From contig CAVINS010000002.1 in assembly GCA_963643925.1 (NCBI GenBank), positions 1 to 64,000 on the forward strand: a DNA stretch of 64,000 nucleotides, in the 5' to 3' direction. Positions 46,500-55,666 of this stretch are shown here, piece after piece (the stretch's first letter is position 1; each line of letters starts with the position of its first letter). Both the position numbers and the translations under genes were made by a program. A model generated the notes under the pieces. That model searched no databases. It was not told the origin of the DNA and saw only the letters and a list, made by a program, of their open reading frames with translations. The DNA is from Phocaeicola_A sp963643925. GTDB taxonomy: Bacteria; Bacteroidota; Bacteroidia; Bacteroidales; Bacteroidaceae.

Positions 46500-46536
46500 A
46501 GTCCCGGTCTGCACATTTGCAGACCGGGACTTTTTA
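46500..46536 (+). terminator. Rho-independent terminator after the fimbrillin block
   Basis: A perfect 13-bp GC-rich stem (AGTCCCGGTCTGC and complement) with a 6-nt loop, followed by TTTTT. Confidence 0.9.
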
Positions 46537-46647
46537 CGTGGTTAACATTGTCAGCCATTGAGGTTAACCTCGGTTATCCATGCGGTCATAACTTGACAGT
46601 TCATGAAAAGTACGGTACAAAACAATCCCGCCTGGACGTATGGGACG

Positions 46648-46717
46648 CTTTTGGACAATATGCATCTTTGTTTTGGATAAAAAGCCCAATCCGATTCTCT
46701 TTTAGATTCTACTTTTG
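46648..46717 (+). promoter_or_regulatory. Candidate operator and promoter for the heparinase-type gene
   Basis: CTTTTGGACAAT (GGA at 46653) and GTTTTGGATAAA (GGA at 46675) are 22 bp apart. The -7 box TACTTTTG is at 46710-46717, 35 bp from the second GGA. This matches the layout at 41371 and 49328. Confidence 0.75.
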
Positions 46718-46810
46718 CATAGTGGTCGGGTGCGCAGACCGTGCGAAGCAATGCTTTGCGTATTTTTGGACCGCAGTACGTATTATAGGTAGATACACAA
46801 AAAACGATTT

Positions 46811-49174
46811 ATGAAACAGACAACTTTATACACGACTTTGACGGCATGGATGCTCGTGGTCCCGTGCACCGCCGGATTCGCCAAGGTGAAGAAGGTGACG
46901 GAAGATGCTGAGACAACCAAGCTGAAGACGAAGATAGAAAACGTGATGAACCAGGTGGACAAACAACCCGACTGGCTCTACTCGCGCCTGCAGATGTACT
47001 GGAACACCCATGCCACGGACGTGTACGTCAACGGCGAGTCGTTTGCACGGCCCGGTGGCGAACGCGCACCTGAACCGACGGTGAAATATGCGGGCACGCG
47101 CGGCACGGCCAGCCAATACAACCGCCCGAGTCTCGAAGACCTCGTGCCTTACGACGATGACGAGCAGGGCAGTGTGACCTATATCAGCAAGGTGACGGGC
47201 AAGATGGAGAAGACCTCGCCGGCCAAGACCGGCACCAACATCACGGGCGTGAACCGTCAGATTGTGGGCATCGCCCGCGACGCAGCCCGCATCTATGCAG
47301 CCACAGGCGACATGCGCTACGGACAGATGGCTGCCAAGGTGTTCGACGTCTTCATGAAAGGCATTGCCTACCGCAATGTGCCCATCGACCTGAACCACGG
47401 TCACCAACAGACCCTTGTCGGCATGGTGAGCTTCGAGGTCATCCACGAAGACATCGTCAACGAACTCACCGAGATGTATCCCCTCGTAAAGGAGCTGGTG
47501 AAGGACGACCAGACCCTCATAGAGTCCGGCTTCAAGAAGTGGGCGGAGAACATCATCGCAAACGGTGTGCCCCATAACAACTGGAACTTGATACAGGCGG
47601 ACTTCATCATGAAGATAGCCCTTGTGTTGCAGGACGACAATGCCTATGCCGACGGTCGTGGCAAACAGTACTACCTGGACTATATCGTCAATCAGAACAG
47701 CATTCGCCAATGGGGAATGAAGAAACTGATAGACTTCGGCTTCGACACCCATGCCAAAATCTGGTGCGAATCTCCCGGGTACAGTGTGAATGTGGTGAAG
47801 GATTTCTGCAGGTTTGCCAATGTGTTTGACGAGAAGACCGGCATCGACCTCTTCGCCCAACGCCCGGTGTTGCTCGATGCCGTGAAAGCCTCAGCCGAAT
47901 ACCTCTTCCCGAACCGTATGATAGCAGGCTTCGGCGACACACATCCCAACTATCTGAGTGCGGAAAGCTGTGACAACATCATGAAGTATGCTGCCCGCCA
48001 TAAGAACAAGACGCTGCTTTCGGAGATGGACCTCTTGAAGCGCGCGATAGCATCGGATGCTCCCCGGACGGAAATAGAGAAATATACGAGTACGATGTTC
48101 TACGCGCCCAACGTGTCGTGGGTTGCCATGCGTACGGGCATGGACAAGCAGCACGACCTCATGGCGTCGCTCAACGGAAGCCTCGGCAACCACCAGCATG
48201 CCAACGGCATCTCTCTGGAGCTCTATGGAAAGGGCTATGTACTGGGACCGGATGCCGGCATCGGCATGAACCTCTACGGCGGTCTCGACTATGCAGAATA
48301 CTATTCGCAAATGCCTTCCCACAATACCGTGGTGGTGGACGGCGTGTCGAGCTATCCTGTGATGATGTCGCAACATGCGTTCAAGGTGGTGGCCTCTTAC
48401 CCCGAAGTATCCCCGAGTCAGCCCGCCAGCAAGAAACTCTCCGAACAGAAGGAGAAGATGACCTATGTGACGGTGAGCTTCCTGGAGCCCGAGACGCAGG
48501 CTGAGCAACAGCGCACCACTGCCATCGTCAAGACCAGTGACAAGGGCGGATATTACATCGACGTGTTCCGCAGCCGGAAGAAGGAAGGTGGTGACAAGAC
48601 CCACGACTACTTTTACCACAACCTGGGACAGACGATGAAGATGACGGATGCGGCTTCGGACAAAGCACTCGACCTGAAACCTACCGAGGAACTCGCTTTT
48701 GCCGGTGGACATCTCTACGCCTACTCCTATATATATGATAAGGTGTGTGCCGGGATGCAGAACCACATCAAGGTACAGTTCGTCACCCGGATAGACGACG
48801 AAAAGGTGGTGGAGGCAATGGACGGCCAGAAAGAGATCAGCATGACGATGTGGATGAAGGCAGACGAGAACCGTACCGTTTTCCAGGCCCTCTCGCCTGT
48901 CAACCTCGAATATGAACGCATGCCGAACCAACCCTACAAGGTCATTGAGCAACCTGTGCTCACCTTTGTGGCACGCCAGAAGGGTGAGGCATGGAACCAT
49001 CCCTTCGTCTGCGTCTATGAGCCGAGCTCCGACACAGAGCCGGGCGACATAGCGTCGGTCGACTACTTTACCCCAAGCGAGCCGGGTGCCGTAGGCATCG
49101 TCGTCAAGCTGAAGAACGGCGAGGAGCATCGCATTGTATGCTCGGAGGGTGGAACTGTCCAACTAAAAAGATGA
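46811..49174 (+). CDS. Heparinase II/III-family polysaccharide lyase
   Basis: A 787-residue secreted enzyme (signal MKQTTLYTTLTAWMLVVPCTAGFA). The N-terminal alpha-toroid (about 50-400) includes DWLYSRLQMYW, VPHNNWNLIQADFI and WCESPGYSVNVVKDF; the Hepar_II_III sandwich (about 425-700) has GSLGNHQHANGISLELYGKGYVLG and YSQMPSHNTVVVDG, where the histidine and tyrosine residues are catalytic candidates. It would cut a uronic-acid-containing chain by beta-elimination, making products for the GH88 enzyme at 54130. The intact relative of the pseudogene at 29202; GC is high like the host genes. Confidence 0.85.
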   Translation: MKQTTLYTTLTAWMLVVPCTAGFAKVKKVTEDAETTKLKTKIENVMNQVDKQPDWLYSRLQMYWNTHATDVYVNGESFARPGGERAPEPTVKYAGTRGTASQYNRPSLEDLVPYDDDEQGSVTYISKVTGKMEKTSPAKTGTNITGVNRQIVGIARDAARIYAATGDMRYGQMAAKVFDVFMKGIAYRNVPIDLNHGHQQTLVGMVSFEVIHEDIVNELTEMYPLVKELVKDDQTLIESGFKKWAENIIANGVPHNNWNLIQADFIMKIALVLQDDNAYADGRGKQYYLDYIVNQNSIRQWGMKKLIDFGFDTHAKIWCESPGYSVNVVKDFCRFANVFDEKTGIDLFAQRPVLLDAVKASAEYLFPNRMIAGFGDTHPNYLSAESCDNIMKYAARHKNKTLLSEMDLLKRAIASDAPRTEIEKYTSTMFYAPNVSWVAMRTGMDKQHDLMASLNGSLGNHQHANGISLELYGKGYVLGPDAGIGMNLYGGLDYAEYYSQMPSHNTVVVDGVSSYPVMMSQHAFKVVASYPEVSPSQPASKKLSEQKEKMTYVTVSFLEPETQAEQQRTTAIVKTSDKGGYYIDVFRSRKKEGGDKTHDYFYHNLGQTMKMTDAASDKALDLKPTEELAFAGGHLYAYSYIYDKVCAGMQNHIKVQFVTRIDDEKVVEAMDGQKEISMTMWMKADENRTVFQALSPVNLEYERMPNQPYKVIEQPVLTFVARQKGEAWNHPFVCVYEPSSDTEPGDIASVDYFTPSEPGAVGIVVKLKNGEEHRIVCSEGGTVQLKR

Positions 49175-49222
49175 TTTCAGAACAAGACAAGTTTAAGGGT
49201 AAACAGATATTTCGCGAGAACG

Positions 49223-49262
49223 CCAAGTTCCGGCATGGCTATACGTTATGACCGGGACTTGG
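49223..49262 (+). terminator. Hairpin after the lyase gene
   Basis: CCAAGTTCCGG pairs with CCGGGACTTGG (one wobble) over an 18-nt loop, followed by TTTCATTT. Confidence 0.65.
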
Positions 49263-49327
49263 TTTCATTTGATAAATTGGTTGTTGTCTAAAGTCCGATT
49301 GTGTTTTAACGGACTAAGTTCGACACC

Positions 49328-49397
49328 CTTTGGATAATTTACCCCGTTGCCTTGGATAATATACCCAAGTGATTTTATCGATAGTTTAATACGTTTG
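49328..49397 (+). promoter_or_regulatory. Candidate operator and promoter for the GH97 operon
   Basis: TTGGATAATTTACCC at 49330-49344 and TTGGATAATATACCC at 49352-49366 are 22 bp apart and differ at one position. The -7 box TACGTTTG is at 49390-49397, 36 bp from the second GGA. It is the cleanest example of the shared site. Confidence 0.8.
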
Positions 49398-49436
49398 CAA
49401 CGTGTTCAAATCAATCTGAATAATAAATGTACAATG

Positions 49437-49625
49437 ATGAACAAACCAAGAGAATACAGAAGGCTGATGATGGCGGTTGCTATACTGATGGCACTGACCG
49501 TTGAGACGCAGGCCGCCGTGTGGCAGTGGTCGGTGAAGGTGACCGTGGTGGCTTGGCAGCTCGGTCTGCAAGGCAAGGTGCAGTCCGCCACACCCGTAGA
49601 ACAGACATTTTTCATTACTAAATAA
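49437..49625 (+). CDS. Small secreted protein of unknown function
   Basis: 62 residues from MNKPREYRRLMMAVAILMALTV; ATG 49434 is equally possible. A signal peptide with cleavage after TQA is followed by about 38 mature residues (VWQWSVKVTVVAWQLGLQGK...), rich in tryptophan and valine. It is the first gene of the operon, directly after the operator-promoter and 9 bp before the GH97 gene. I recognise no family. Its position suggests either a true small PUL protein or a translated leader that sets GH97 expression. Confidence 0.6.
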   Translation: MNKPREYRRLMMAVAILMALTVETQAAVWQWSVKVTVVAWQLGLQGKVQSATPVEQTFFITK

Positions 49626-49634
49626 ATTGGAGAT

Positions 49635-51620
49635 ATGAATATCACGAAGAACATACAGACACTGTTGGTGGCCACACTGCTTGGCATCTCCGCCGCACAG
49701 GCGCAGACCATTATCGACGCTACCCGTCAGCAACTGACCTCGCCCGATGGCCGGTACCAGTTCGTAACCTATCAGAAGCAGATGCCCAAAGGCGGCAAAC
49801 GTCTCTACTACACCCTAAGCTATGATGGCAAAGAGGTGGTGAAGGAATCCGAGTTGGGCATGCAGTTGGAGAACCAACTCTTTGAGTCGGCCCTGGGCAT
49901 ACCCAACGAGGATATCGACGACTGGGGCGAGAACCTCAACCTCATAGAGACCCTCACCACGCAACAAGATACGGTGTGGACACCCGTCTACGGCGAACGA
50001 AGCAAGGTGCGCGACCACTATAACCAACTGGAGCTGCAGTTCAAGAAGGGGTCAGAAGACGGAGGTGCTGACAATGGTTACGACAAACGTCTCTGCTATC
50101 GGATGAACTTCATCGTGCGTGCCTACAACGAAGGTGTGGCGTTCCGCTATTTCTTCCCCGAGACAGACAACGGTCTCTTCCTTCACCTGGTAGGGGAGAA
50201 GAGTCAGTTCGTGATGCCCGAGGGCACCATGGCTTACTTCGAGAAGTGGGCACAGGGTCCGTACCACTACCTCCCCCTGAAGGATTGGGAGGCAGAGAGC
50301 GAACGTCCGCTGACCATGCGCCTGGCCAATGGCCTGACCGTAGCGTTGGGTGAGGCACAGATGACCGACTACGCCCGCACCAAGTTCCGCTTGGCGAAGG
50401 AGAATGTGCTGCAGACCTCGGTCTACAGTTCGGTGGACGTCATCAGCCCCTACAGCACTCCGTGGCGCACCATCATGGTAGGGGAGAGGGCTATCGACTT
50501 GATCGCTCACAACGACTTGATACTGAACCTCAATCCTGCCTGCAGGATAGAAGATACTTCATGGATAGAACCGGGCAAGGTTATCCGCGTCACCGACCTG
50601 AAACAGGCCGCAGCACTGAAGTGTGTCGACTTCGCTGCCGAGCATGGCTTGAAATACATCCACTTGGATGCCCGTTGGTACGGGCCGGAGATGAAGGTCG
50701 CCTCCGATGCCTCGAAGCCCGAAGCCACGAGAGACCTCGACATCCCTGCTCTGACAAAATATGCCGCATCCAAAGGCATCGGCGTGTGGGTGTATGTGAA
50801 CCAGCGTGCCCTCTTCAACCAACTCGACACGTTGCTCCCCATCTACAAGCAGTGGGGGCTCAAAGGACTGAAGTTCGGCTTCGTGCAGGTGGGTAACCAA
50901 TACTGGACAAACTGGTTGCACAATGCCGTGAAGAAGTGCGCCGAGTATCAGCTGATGGTGGACATCCACGACGAGTACCGCCCCACAGGCTTCAGCCGCA
51001 CCTATCCCAACCTGCTGACGCAGGAGGGTATACGTGGCAACGAGGAGATGCCCGACGCTACGCACAACACCATCTTGCCCTTCACCCGCTACCTCTGCGG
51101 TGCCGGTGACTACACCATTTGCTACTACAACAACCGCATCAAGACCACCCATGCCCACCAACTGGCCATGGCTGCGGTCTACTACAGCCCGTTGCAGTTC
51201 ATCTATTGGTACGACCAACCCTCAGCATATCAGGGCGAACCGGAAGTGGAATTTTTTGACAAGGTAAAGACTGTTTGGAATGATACGAAAGTGATTGATG
51301 GAGAGATAGGGGAGTTTGTCACGATAGCTCGCCGTGCAGACAATCAGTGGTTCATAGGTACATTAGGTAATAACGAATCCCGCAGTGTGACGACTCCGCT
51401 CTCTTTCCTCGACCCGTCGCAGAAGTATGTCGCCCACATCTACACCGACGATGAGGCGGTGCAGACACGCACCCACGTGAAGGTGACCCGTCTGATTGTG
51501 GACAGTAAGTCAGTGCTCCGCTTCCAACTGAAAGCAAGCGGTGGATGTGCCATCCGACTGGAACCCGCTACCAAGGCCGACTTGAAACAGTACAAACGCT
51601 ATAAAGGCCAGACACTCTAA
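49635..51620 (+). CDS. GH97-family glycoside hydrolase
   Basis: A 661-residue secreted enzyme (signal ending SAAQAQ) of the SusB family (alpha-glucosidase or alpha-galactosidase). An N-terminal beta-supersandwich (about 30-290) precedes the barrel (KYIHLDARWYGPEMK; LMVDIHDEYRPTGFSRTYPN). Where retaining GH97 enzymes have a KxDF nucleophile loop, this one reads GLKFGFVQVG, with glycine in that place, as in inverting members; E in HDEYRPTG and in TQEGIRGNEE are the likely acid residues. An inverting alpha-glycosidase is therefore favoured. It is operonic with hexokinase and the MFS porter. Confidence 0.88.
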   Translation: MNITKNIQTLLVATLLGISAAQAQTIIDATRQQLTSPDGRYQFVTYQKQMPKGGKRLYYTLSYDGKEVVKESELGMQLENQLFESALGIPNEDIDDWGENLNLIETLTTQQDTVWTPVYGERSKVRDHYNQLELQFKKGSEDGGADNGYDKRLCYRMNFIVRAYNEGVAFRYFFPETDNGLFLHLVGEKSQFVMPEGTMAYFEKWAQGPYHYLPLKDWEAESERPLTMRLANGLTVALGEAQMTDYARTKFRLAKENVLQTSVYSSVDVISPYSTPWRTIMVGERAIDLIAHNDLILNLNPACRIEDTSWIEPGKVIRVTDLKQAAALKCVDFAAEHGLKYIHLDARWYGPEMKVASDASKPEATRDLDIPALTKYAASKGIGVWVYVNQRALFNQLDTLLPIYKQWGLKGLKFGFVQVGNQYWTNWLHNAVKKCAEYQLMVDIHDEYRPTGFSRTYPNLLTQEGIRGNEEMPDATHNTILPFTRYLCGAGDYTICYYNNRIKTTHAHQLAMAAVYYSPLQFIYWYDQPSAYQGEPEVEFFDKVKTVWNDTKVIDGEIGEFVTIARRADNQWFIGTLGNNESRSVTTPLSFLDPSQKYVAHIYTDDEAVQTRTHVKVTRLIVDSKSVLRFQLKASGGCAIRLEPATKADLKQYKRYKGQTL

Positions 51621-51690
51621 ACCTTGTCACGAGACAACTGTATGACGATTGAAAGTAAAGTAGAATACCAACTTTTAAAACAACGATAAC

Positions 51691-52893
51691 GTGGAAAATA
51701 TATTTGACTTGTCTGTAAACGAACTGAAGGTCGTGGCCAACGAACTGCAGGAGCGCATCGAAGAGGGACTGCGCGCGGACAACCAAGAGATTTTGGCTAT
51801 CCCCACACACGTGACACCCAAACTCGACATCGCCGAGGAACGTGTGCTGGCACTCGACTGGGGCGGCACCAACTTCCGTGCCGCTGTGGTGGAGTACAAA
51901 GGAGAGACGGCTACCATACTGGAACAGGTGAAACATCCCCTCTCCAAGGTGGAGACCAAAGGCTTCAACCAAGAGCGCCTCTTCGAGACTTTCGCCGCCT
52001 ACATCGGTGAACTGCAGACGCTGGACGAACGGGTCACCAAGATAGGCTACTGCTTCAGCTACCCCGCAGCCTCCCGCCTCAACGGCGACGCCGTGCTGCT
52101 GCGTTGGACCAAGGGCCTCGACATCCCCGACATGCTCGGCAAGCCCGTTGGCAAGTCGCTGGTGGAGTATCTCAACAACAACAAGAACATCCACACCACC
52201 TTCACCGACATCAAGGTGATCAACGACACCGTGGCCTGCCTCTTCAGTGGTCTGACTGAGGTGAAGGCGGACGGCAAACCCTATGACTCCTACATCGGAC
52301 TGATACTGGGCACGGGCACTAACATGGCTTGCCTGATGCCGCTCGACAAGATAGAGAAACTCAACAACAAGTCTGCCGAACTGATACCGGTGAACATGGA
52401 GTCGGGCAACTTCTGTCCCTCCTGCTTCATGGCCGTGGACGACCTGGTGGACGCTGTCTCCAACAACAAAGGCTCGCAACGCTTCGAGAAGGCTGTGTCC
52501 GGCGGTTACCTGGGCCAAATCTTCCGCATGACTTTCCTCAACGAGAAGATCAAGTCCAGCTTCGATGGCGGCGACCTCAGCCACATCGTCAACCACCCGT
52601 CGGAACACAAGCCCGAGCATGTGGCTGTGGCACGTTGGATATTCGGTCGCTCGGCCAAATTGGCGGCAGCCTCGTTGGCAGGCATCTCGCAGGTGCTGGT
52701 CGCTCAGAATCCGGCCGTGAGGGATATCTGCCTCACAGTGGACGGCTCGGTGTTCTGGAGCAACGACTACCGCTACCAGGTGGAGTCGCAACTGAAAGGA
52801 CTCCTGCCGCAAGGCGTGAAGATAACCATCGTGGACAAGGAACGGATGCAAGACCCCAACCTCATTGGGTCGGCCATCGCAGCCTTGTCCTAA
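51691..52893 (+). CDS. Hexokinase
   Basis: A 400-residue cytosolic kinase of the eukaryotic-type hexokinase family used by Bacteroides, phosphorylating glucose or related hexoses. Motifs: ALDWGGTNFRAAVVEYKG (phosphate 1), the glucose-binding CFSYPAA, KVINDTVACL and GLILGTGTNMACL (phosphate 2). The start is GTG at 51691. Lying between GH97 and a sugar porter, it would phosphorylate the hexose that the operon releases and imports. Confidence 0.9.
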   Translation: MENIFDLSVNELKVVANELQERIEEGLRADNQEILAIPTHVTPKLDIAEERVLALDWGGTNFRAAVVEYKGETATILEQVKHPLSKVETKGFNQERLFETFAAYIGELQTLDERVTKIGYCFSYPAASRLNGDAVLLRWTKGLDIPDMLGKPVGKSLVEYLNNNKNIHTTFTDIKVINDTVACLFSGLTEVKADGKPYDSYIGLILGTGTNMACLMPLDKIEKLNNKSAELIPVNMESGNFCPSCFMAVDDLVDAVSNNKGSQRFEKAVSGGYLGQIFRMTFLNEKIKSSFDGGDLSHIVNHPSEHKPEHVAVARWIFGRSAKLAAASLAGISQVLVAQNPAVRDICLTVDGSVFWSNDYRYQVESQLKGLLPQGVKITIVDKERMQDPNLIGSAIAALS

Positions 52894-52932
52894 GGAAGTA
52901 ACACAAGAAAAAAACAATAAATCATAGACAAG

Positions 52933-54114
52933 ATGAAAAACAATTCAATCCTTAAGACACTGCCCGTACTCTTCGGCTTCTTCGTGATGGGATTCTGCGA
53001 CATCGTCGGCATCTCCTCCAGCTATGCGCAAGAAGCTTTCGGATGGTCCAACACCATGACGGGACTCGTCCCCTCGATGGTTTTCGTATGGTTCCTCTTC
53101 CTCGGCATTCCCGTGGGTATCCTGATGAACAAGTGGGGGCGCAAGAACACCGTACTCTTCAGCAACGTGGTCACCATCCTGGGTATGATCATCCCGATGG
53201 TCTCCTACAACAGCGTCACCTGCATGTTGGCCTACGCCTTCCTGGGCATCGGCAACGCCGTGCTGCAGGTATCGCTCAACCCGCTGTTGGCGAATGTCGT
53301 CACCGATGATAAACTGCTCACCAGTAGCTTGACAGCCGGACAGGTGGTGAAGGCCGTCTCTTCCTTTGCCGGACCCTACATCGTCCTCTTCGCTGTCGAT
53401 GTGTTTGGCGGGGGCAACGAACAACTCTGGTACTACAGCTTCCCCATCATGGGAGCCATCACCCTCTTCTCCACCATCTGGTTGCTGCTCACGCCCATAC
53501 AGCGCGAAGAGCATGTGGCCGCCGAGGGCGGCAACACCTTCGTGGAGACCCTCTCCCTGTTCAAGGACAAGAAGATACTGCTGCTGTTCTTCGGCATCTT
53601 CTTCGTGGTGGGTGTAGACGTGGCCACCAACTTTATCAGCAACAAGATTATGATGGTGCGCTTCGACTGGAGCAAGCAGGATGCTGCCTTCGCTCCGCAG
53701 ATTTACTTCATCTGCCGTACGGCGGGTGCCTTCATCGGTGCCTTCCTGATGACGAAGATTGCCGAAATCAAATACTATAAGGCCAACATCGTGCTGGCTA
53801 TCGTTGCCCTGCTGGCTCTCGCTTTCGTGGAGCAGCCCGTCTTCGACCTCTGCTGCATCGGTGCCGTAGGTTTTCTGGCTTCGTGCATCTTCCCCATCAT
53901 CTACTCCATGGCCGTGCAGGCTCGTCCCGAGAAGGCCAACCAGATCTCCGGTCTGATGATTACCGCTGTGGCCGGTGGTGGTGCCGTCACTCCCCTCATC
54001 GGTGTGGCAACGGATGCCGTGGGCATTATCGGCGGCGTGTTCGTCATCCTGGTGTGTGTGCTCTATCTGACCTATTGCGCTTTCGGCCTGGGTGGCTCGG
54101 CACAGAAACATTGA
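52933..54114 (+). CDS. MFS sugar:proton symporter (FucP/GluP-like)
   Basis: A 393-residue carrier with about 12 helices of the fucose/glucose/galactose permease type. Marks include FGFFVMGFCDIVGISSSYAQ, the cytoplasmic loop GILMNKWGRKNT between helices 2 and 3, and SLNPLLANVVTD, close to the family NPL motif. It would take monosaccharide or small oligosaccharide into the cytosol. It starts 40 bp after hexokinase and is followed 16 bp on by GH88. Confidence 0.88.
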   Translation: MKNNSILKTLPVLFGFFVMGFCDIVGISSSYAQEAFGWSNTMTGLVPSMVFVWFLFLGIPVGILMNKWGRKNTVLFSNVVTILGMIIPMVSYNSVTCMLAYAFLGIGNAVLQVSLNPLLANVVTDDKLLTSSLTAGQVVKAVSSFAGPYIVLFAVDVFGGGNEQLWYYSFPIMGAITLFSTIWLLLTPIQREEHVAAEGGNTFVETLSLFKDKKILLLFFGIFFVVGVDVATNFISNKIMMVRFDWSKQDAAFAPQIYFICRTAGAFIGAFLMTKIAEIKYYKANIVLAIVALLALAFVEQPVFDLCCIGAVGFLASCIFPIIYSMAVQARPEKANQISGLMITAVAGGGAVTPLIGVATDAVGIIGGVFVILVCVLYLTYCAFGLGGSAQKH

Positions 54115-54129
54115 TATACCTTATATTAT

Positions 54130-55365
54130 ATGAAGAATATTCAATCCATCTGCTATGTCGGACTGCTCTGCCTGCTGTCGATATTCGGTATGAGCCGTTG
54201 TGTCAACGAACTCTCGCTGGACGTCGACAAGAATCTGGCCTACTGTGACAATCAGGTGCAGCGTACCCTCTCCGAGATATCCGGCCAAAACGGCATTCCC
54301 CGCAACATCATGGCCAACGAGACGCATTGGAACATGCGCCCCGTCACCATACAGGAGTGGACCGTCGGCTTCTGGCCCGGCATCCTGTGGTACAACTACG
54401 AGAACACCCGTCGCAACGAAGACTTGGATGCGGCTATCCGCTACACCGAGATGCTCGACACCTTGACGCGCCAACCCGCCTACGACCACGACATCGGTTT
54501 CCAGATATTCTGTAGCTATGGCAATGCCTATCGCTTGACGGGCAACGAACGTTACAAGGACGCTATCCTGCGTGCCGCAGACATGCTGGTCTCGCTCTTC
54601 AACCCCAAGGTGGGGACTATCCTCTCGTGGCCGCGTGAGGTGGAGCCCAACAACTGGCCCCACAACACCATCATGGACAACATGATAAACCTGGAGCTGC
54701 TCTACTGGGCTGCCAAGAACGGTGGCGGCGACTATTTGGCTGAGATTGCCACCAAGCATGCCGAGACCACCATGAAGCACCACTTCCGTGAGGACGGCGG
54801 TTGCTACCATGTGGCTGTATACGACACTATCACGGGCAACTTCATCAAAGGCGTCACCCACCAAGGTTATGGCGACAGCACCCTCTGGGCGAGAGGTCAG
54901 TCGTGGGCCATCTATGGCTACACGATGGTCTACCGCGAGACGCATGACAAACGCTTCCTCCGCTTTGCCGAGAAGGTGACGGACCTCTACCTGAGCCGTC
55001 TGCCGAAGGGTGAGTATGTTCCTTACTGGGACTTCGATGACCCTGCTATCCCCGACGCACCGAAGGATGCCTCCGCTGCTGCTGTGGTAGCCTCCGCGTT
55101 GTTGGAGCTTTCGCAACTCGAGGATAATGAAGAGAAGGCGATGGAGTACAAACGTTTTGCCATAGCCAGTTTGGCTGAACTCTCCACCGACCAGTATCAG
55201 AGTCGCGACGCAAAGCCCTCGTTCCTGCTCCACTCCACCGGCCATTGGCCCGCCAAGTCGGAGATAGACGCCTCCATCAATTATGCCGATTATTACTATA
55301 TCGAGGCTTTGACCCGTTACAAGAAGATGACGCAAGGCCTCTTGGTGACTGGGAACTACAAATAA
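54130..55365 (+). CDS. GH88 unsaturated glucuronyl hydrolase
   Basis: A 411-residue (alpha/alpha)6-barrel enzyme that hydrates and removes the unsaturated uronic acid left by polysaccharide lyases. The catalytic aspartates fit D121 in YDHDIGFQIF and D183 in TIMDNMINLELL; TLWARGQSWAIYGYTMVY is a family signature. The N-terminus (LLCLLSIFGMSRC) suggests a lipoprotein. As last gene of the operon it links the lyase at 46811 to monosaccharide uptake. The ATACCTTATATTATATG ahead of it resembles a motif recurring in the window. Confidence 0.92.
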   Translation: MKNIQSICYVGLLCLLSIFGMSRCVNELSLDVDKNLAYCDNQVQRTLSEISGQNGIPRNIMANETHWNMRPVTIQEWTVGFWPGILWYNYENTRRNEDLDAAIRYTEMLDTLTRQPAYDHDIGFQIFCSYGNAYRLTGNERYKDAILRAADMLVSLFNPKVGTILSWPREVEPNNWPHNTIMDNMINLELLYWAAKNGGGDYLAEIATKHAETTMKHHFREDGGCYHVAVYDTITGNFIKGVTHQGYGDSTLWARGQSWAIYGYTMVYRETHDKRFLRFAEKVTDLYLSRLPKGEYVPYWDFDDPAIPDAPKDASAAAVVASALLELSQLEDNEEKAMEYKRFAIASLAELSTDQYQSRDAKPSFLLHSTGHWPAKSEIDASINYADYYYIEALTRYKKMTQGLLVTGNYK

Positions 55366-55391
55366 CTCCTCGTTACCCGTACCGCTTCTGT

Positions 55392-55470
55392 AGCATCGCT
55401 TGCTATTCCCACCGCAGCTGCCGGTGTCTTTTATGAGACATCCTTTGCTGCCGGATTGGCAAGCGATGCT
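55392..55470 (+). terminator. Large nested hairpin after the GH88 gene
   Basis: AGCATCGCTTGC (55392-55403) pairs with GCAAGCGATGCT (55459-55470); a small inner stem TGTCT/AGACA lies within. TGTTTTGTTG follows, so it may terminate the operon. Confidence 0.6.
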
Positions 55471-55521
55471 GTTTTGTTGTCGGGGACCTGTTTCTTGTCC
55501 GGTGCTATGGCCCGCTTTTAT

Positions 55522-55599
55522 ACAATCGTTCGTAAGGGCTCATACAATCGATTGTATAAGCCCATACAATCGATTGTATAGCGCCATACGAACATTGCT
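55522..55599. repeat. Second array of 22-bp ACAATCGATTGT units
   Basis: ACAATCGTTCGT at 55522, ACAATCGATTGT at 55544 and at 55566, and a degenerate unit at 55588: all starts are 22 bp apart. Linkers such as ATAAGCCCAT and ATAGCGCCAT parallel those of the array at 2431. It ends about 40 bp before the promoter of the DUF1703 remnant. Confidence 0.85.
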
Positions 55600-55634
55600 T
55601 TTTTCTATTTCTATTATATGTCAAAGATAAAGCC

Positions 55635-55642
55635 TATATTTG
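55635..55642 (+). promoter_or_regulatory. -7 box TATATTTG upstream of the DUF1703 remnant
   Basis: An intact consensus box 25 bp before the ATG at 55667; the promoter has survived while the gene has not. Confidence 0.6.
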
Positions 55643-55666
55643 CAGGGCAGAAAAGAGATACGTGAA

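Larger units (their letters stand above)
46446..46810. other. Intergenic region: terminator, operator and promoter
   Basis: It contains the terminator at 46500-46531, the 22-bp-spaced operator (46648-46680) and the TACTTTTG box (46710-46717), then a leader of about 90 nt. No gene was found. Confidence 0.7.
55366..55666. other. Intergenic region with hairpin, repeat array and promoter
   Basis: It contains a nested hairpin (55392-55470), the second ACAATCGATTGT array (55522-55599) and the TATATTTG box (55635-55642) of the remnant that follows. No gene. Confidence 0.7.

Noticed and set aside
52945..54111. 388-residue reverse ORF across the MFS porter
   Set aside because: Composition is polar and repetitive, as expected for the complement of helix-coding DNA.
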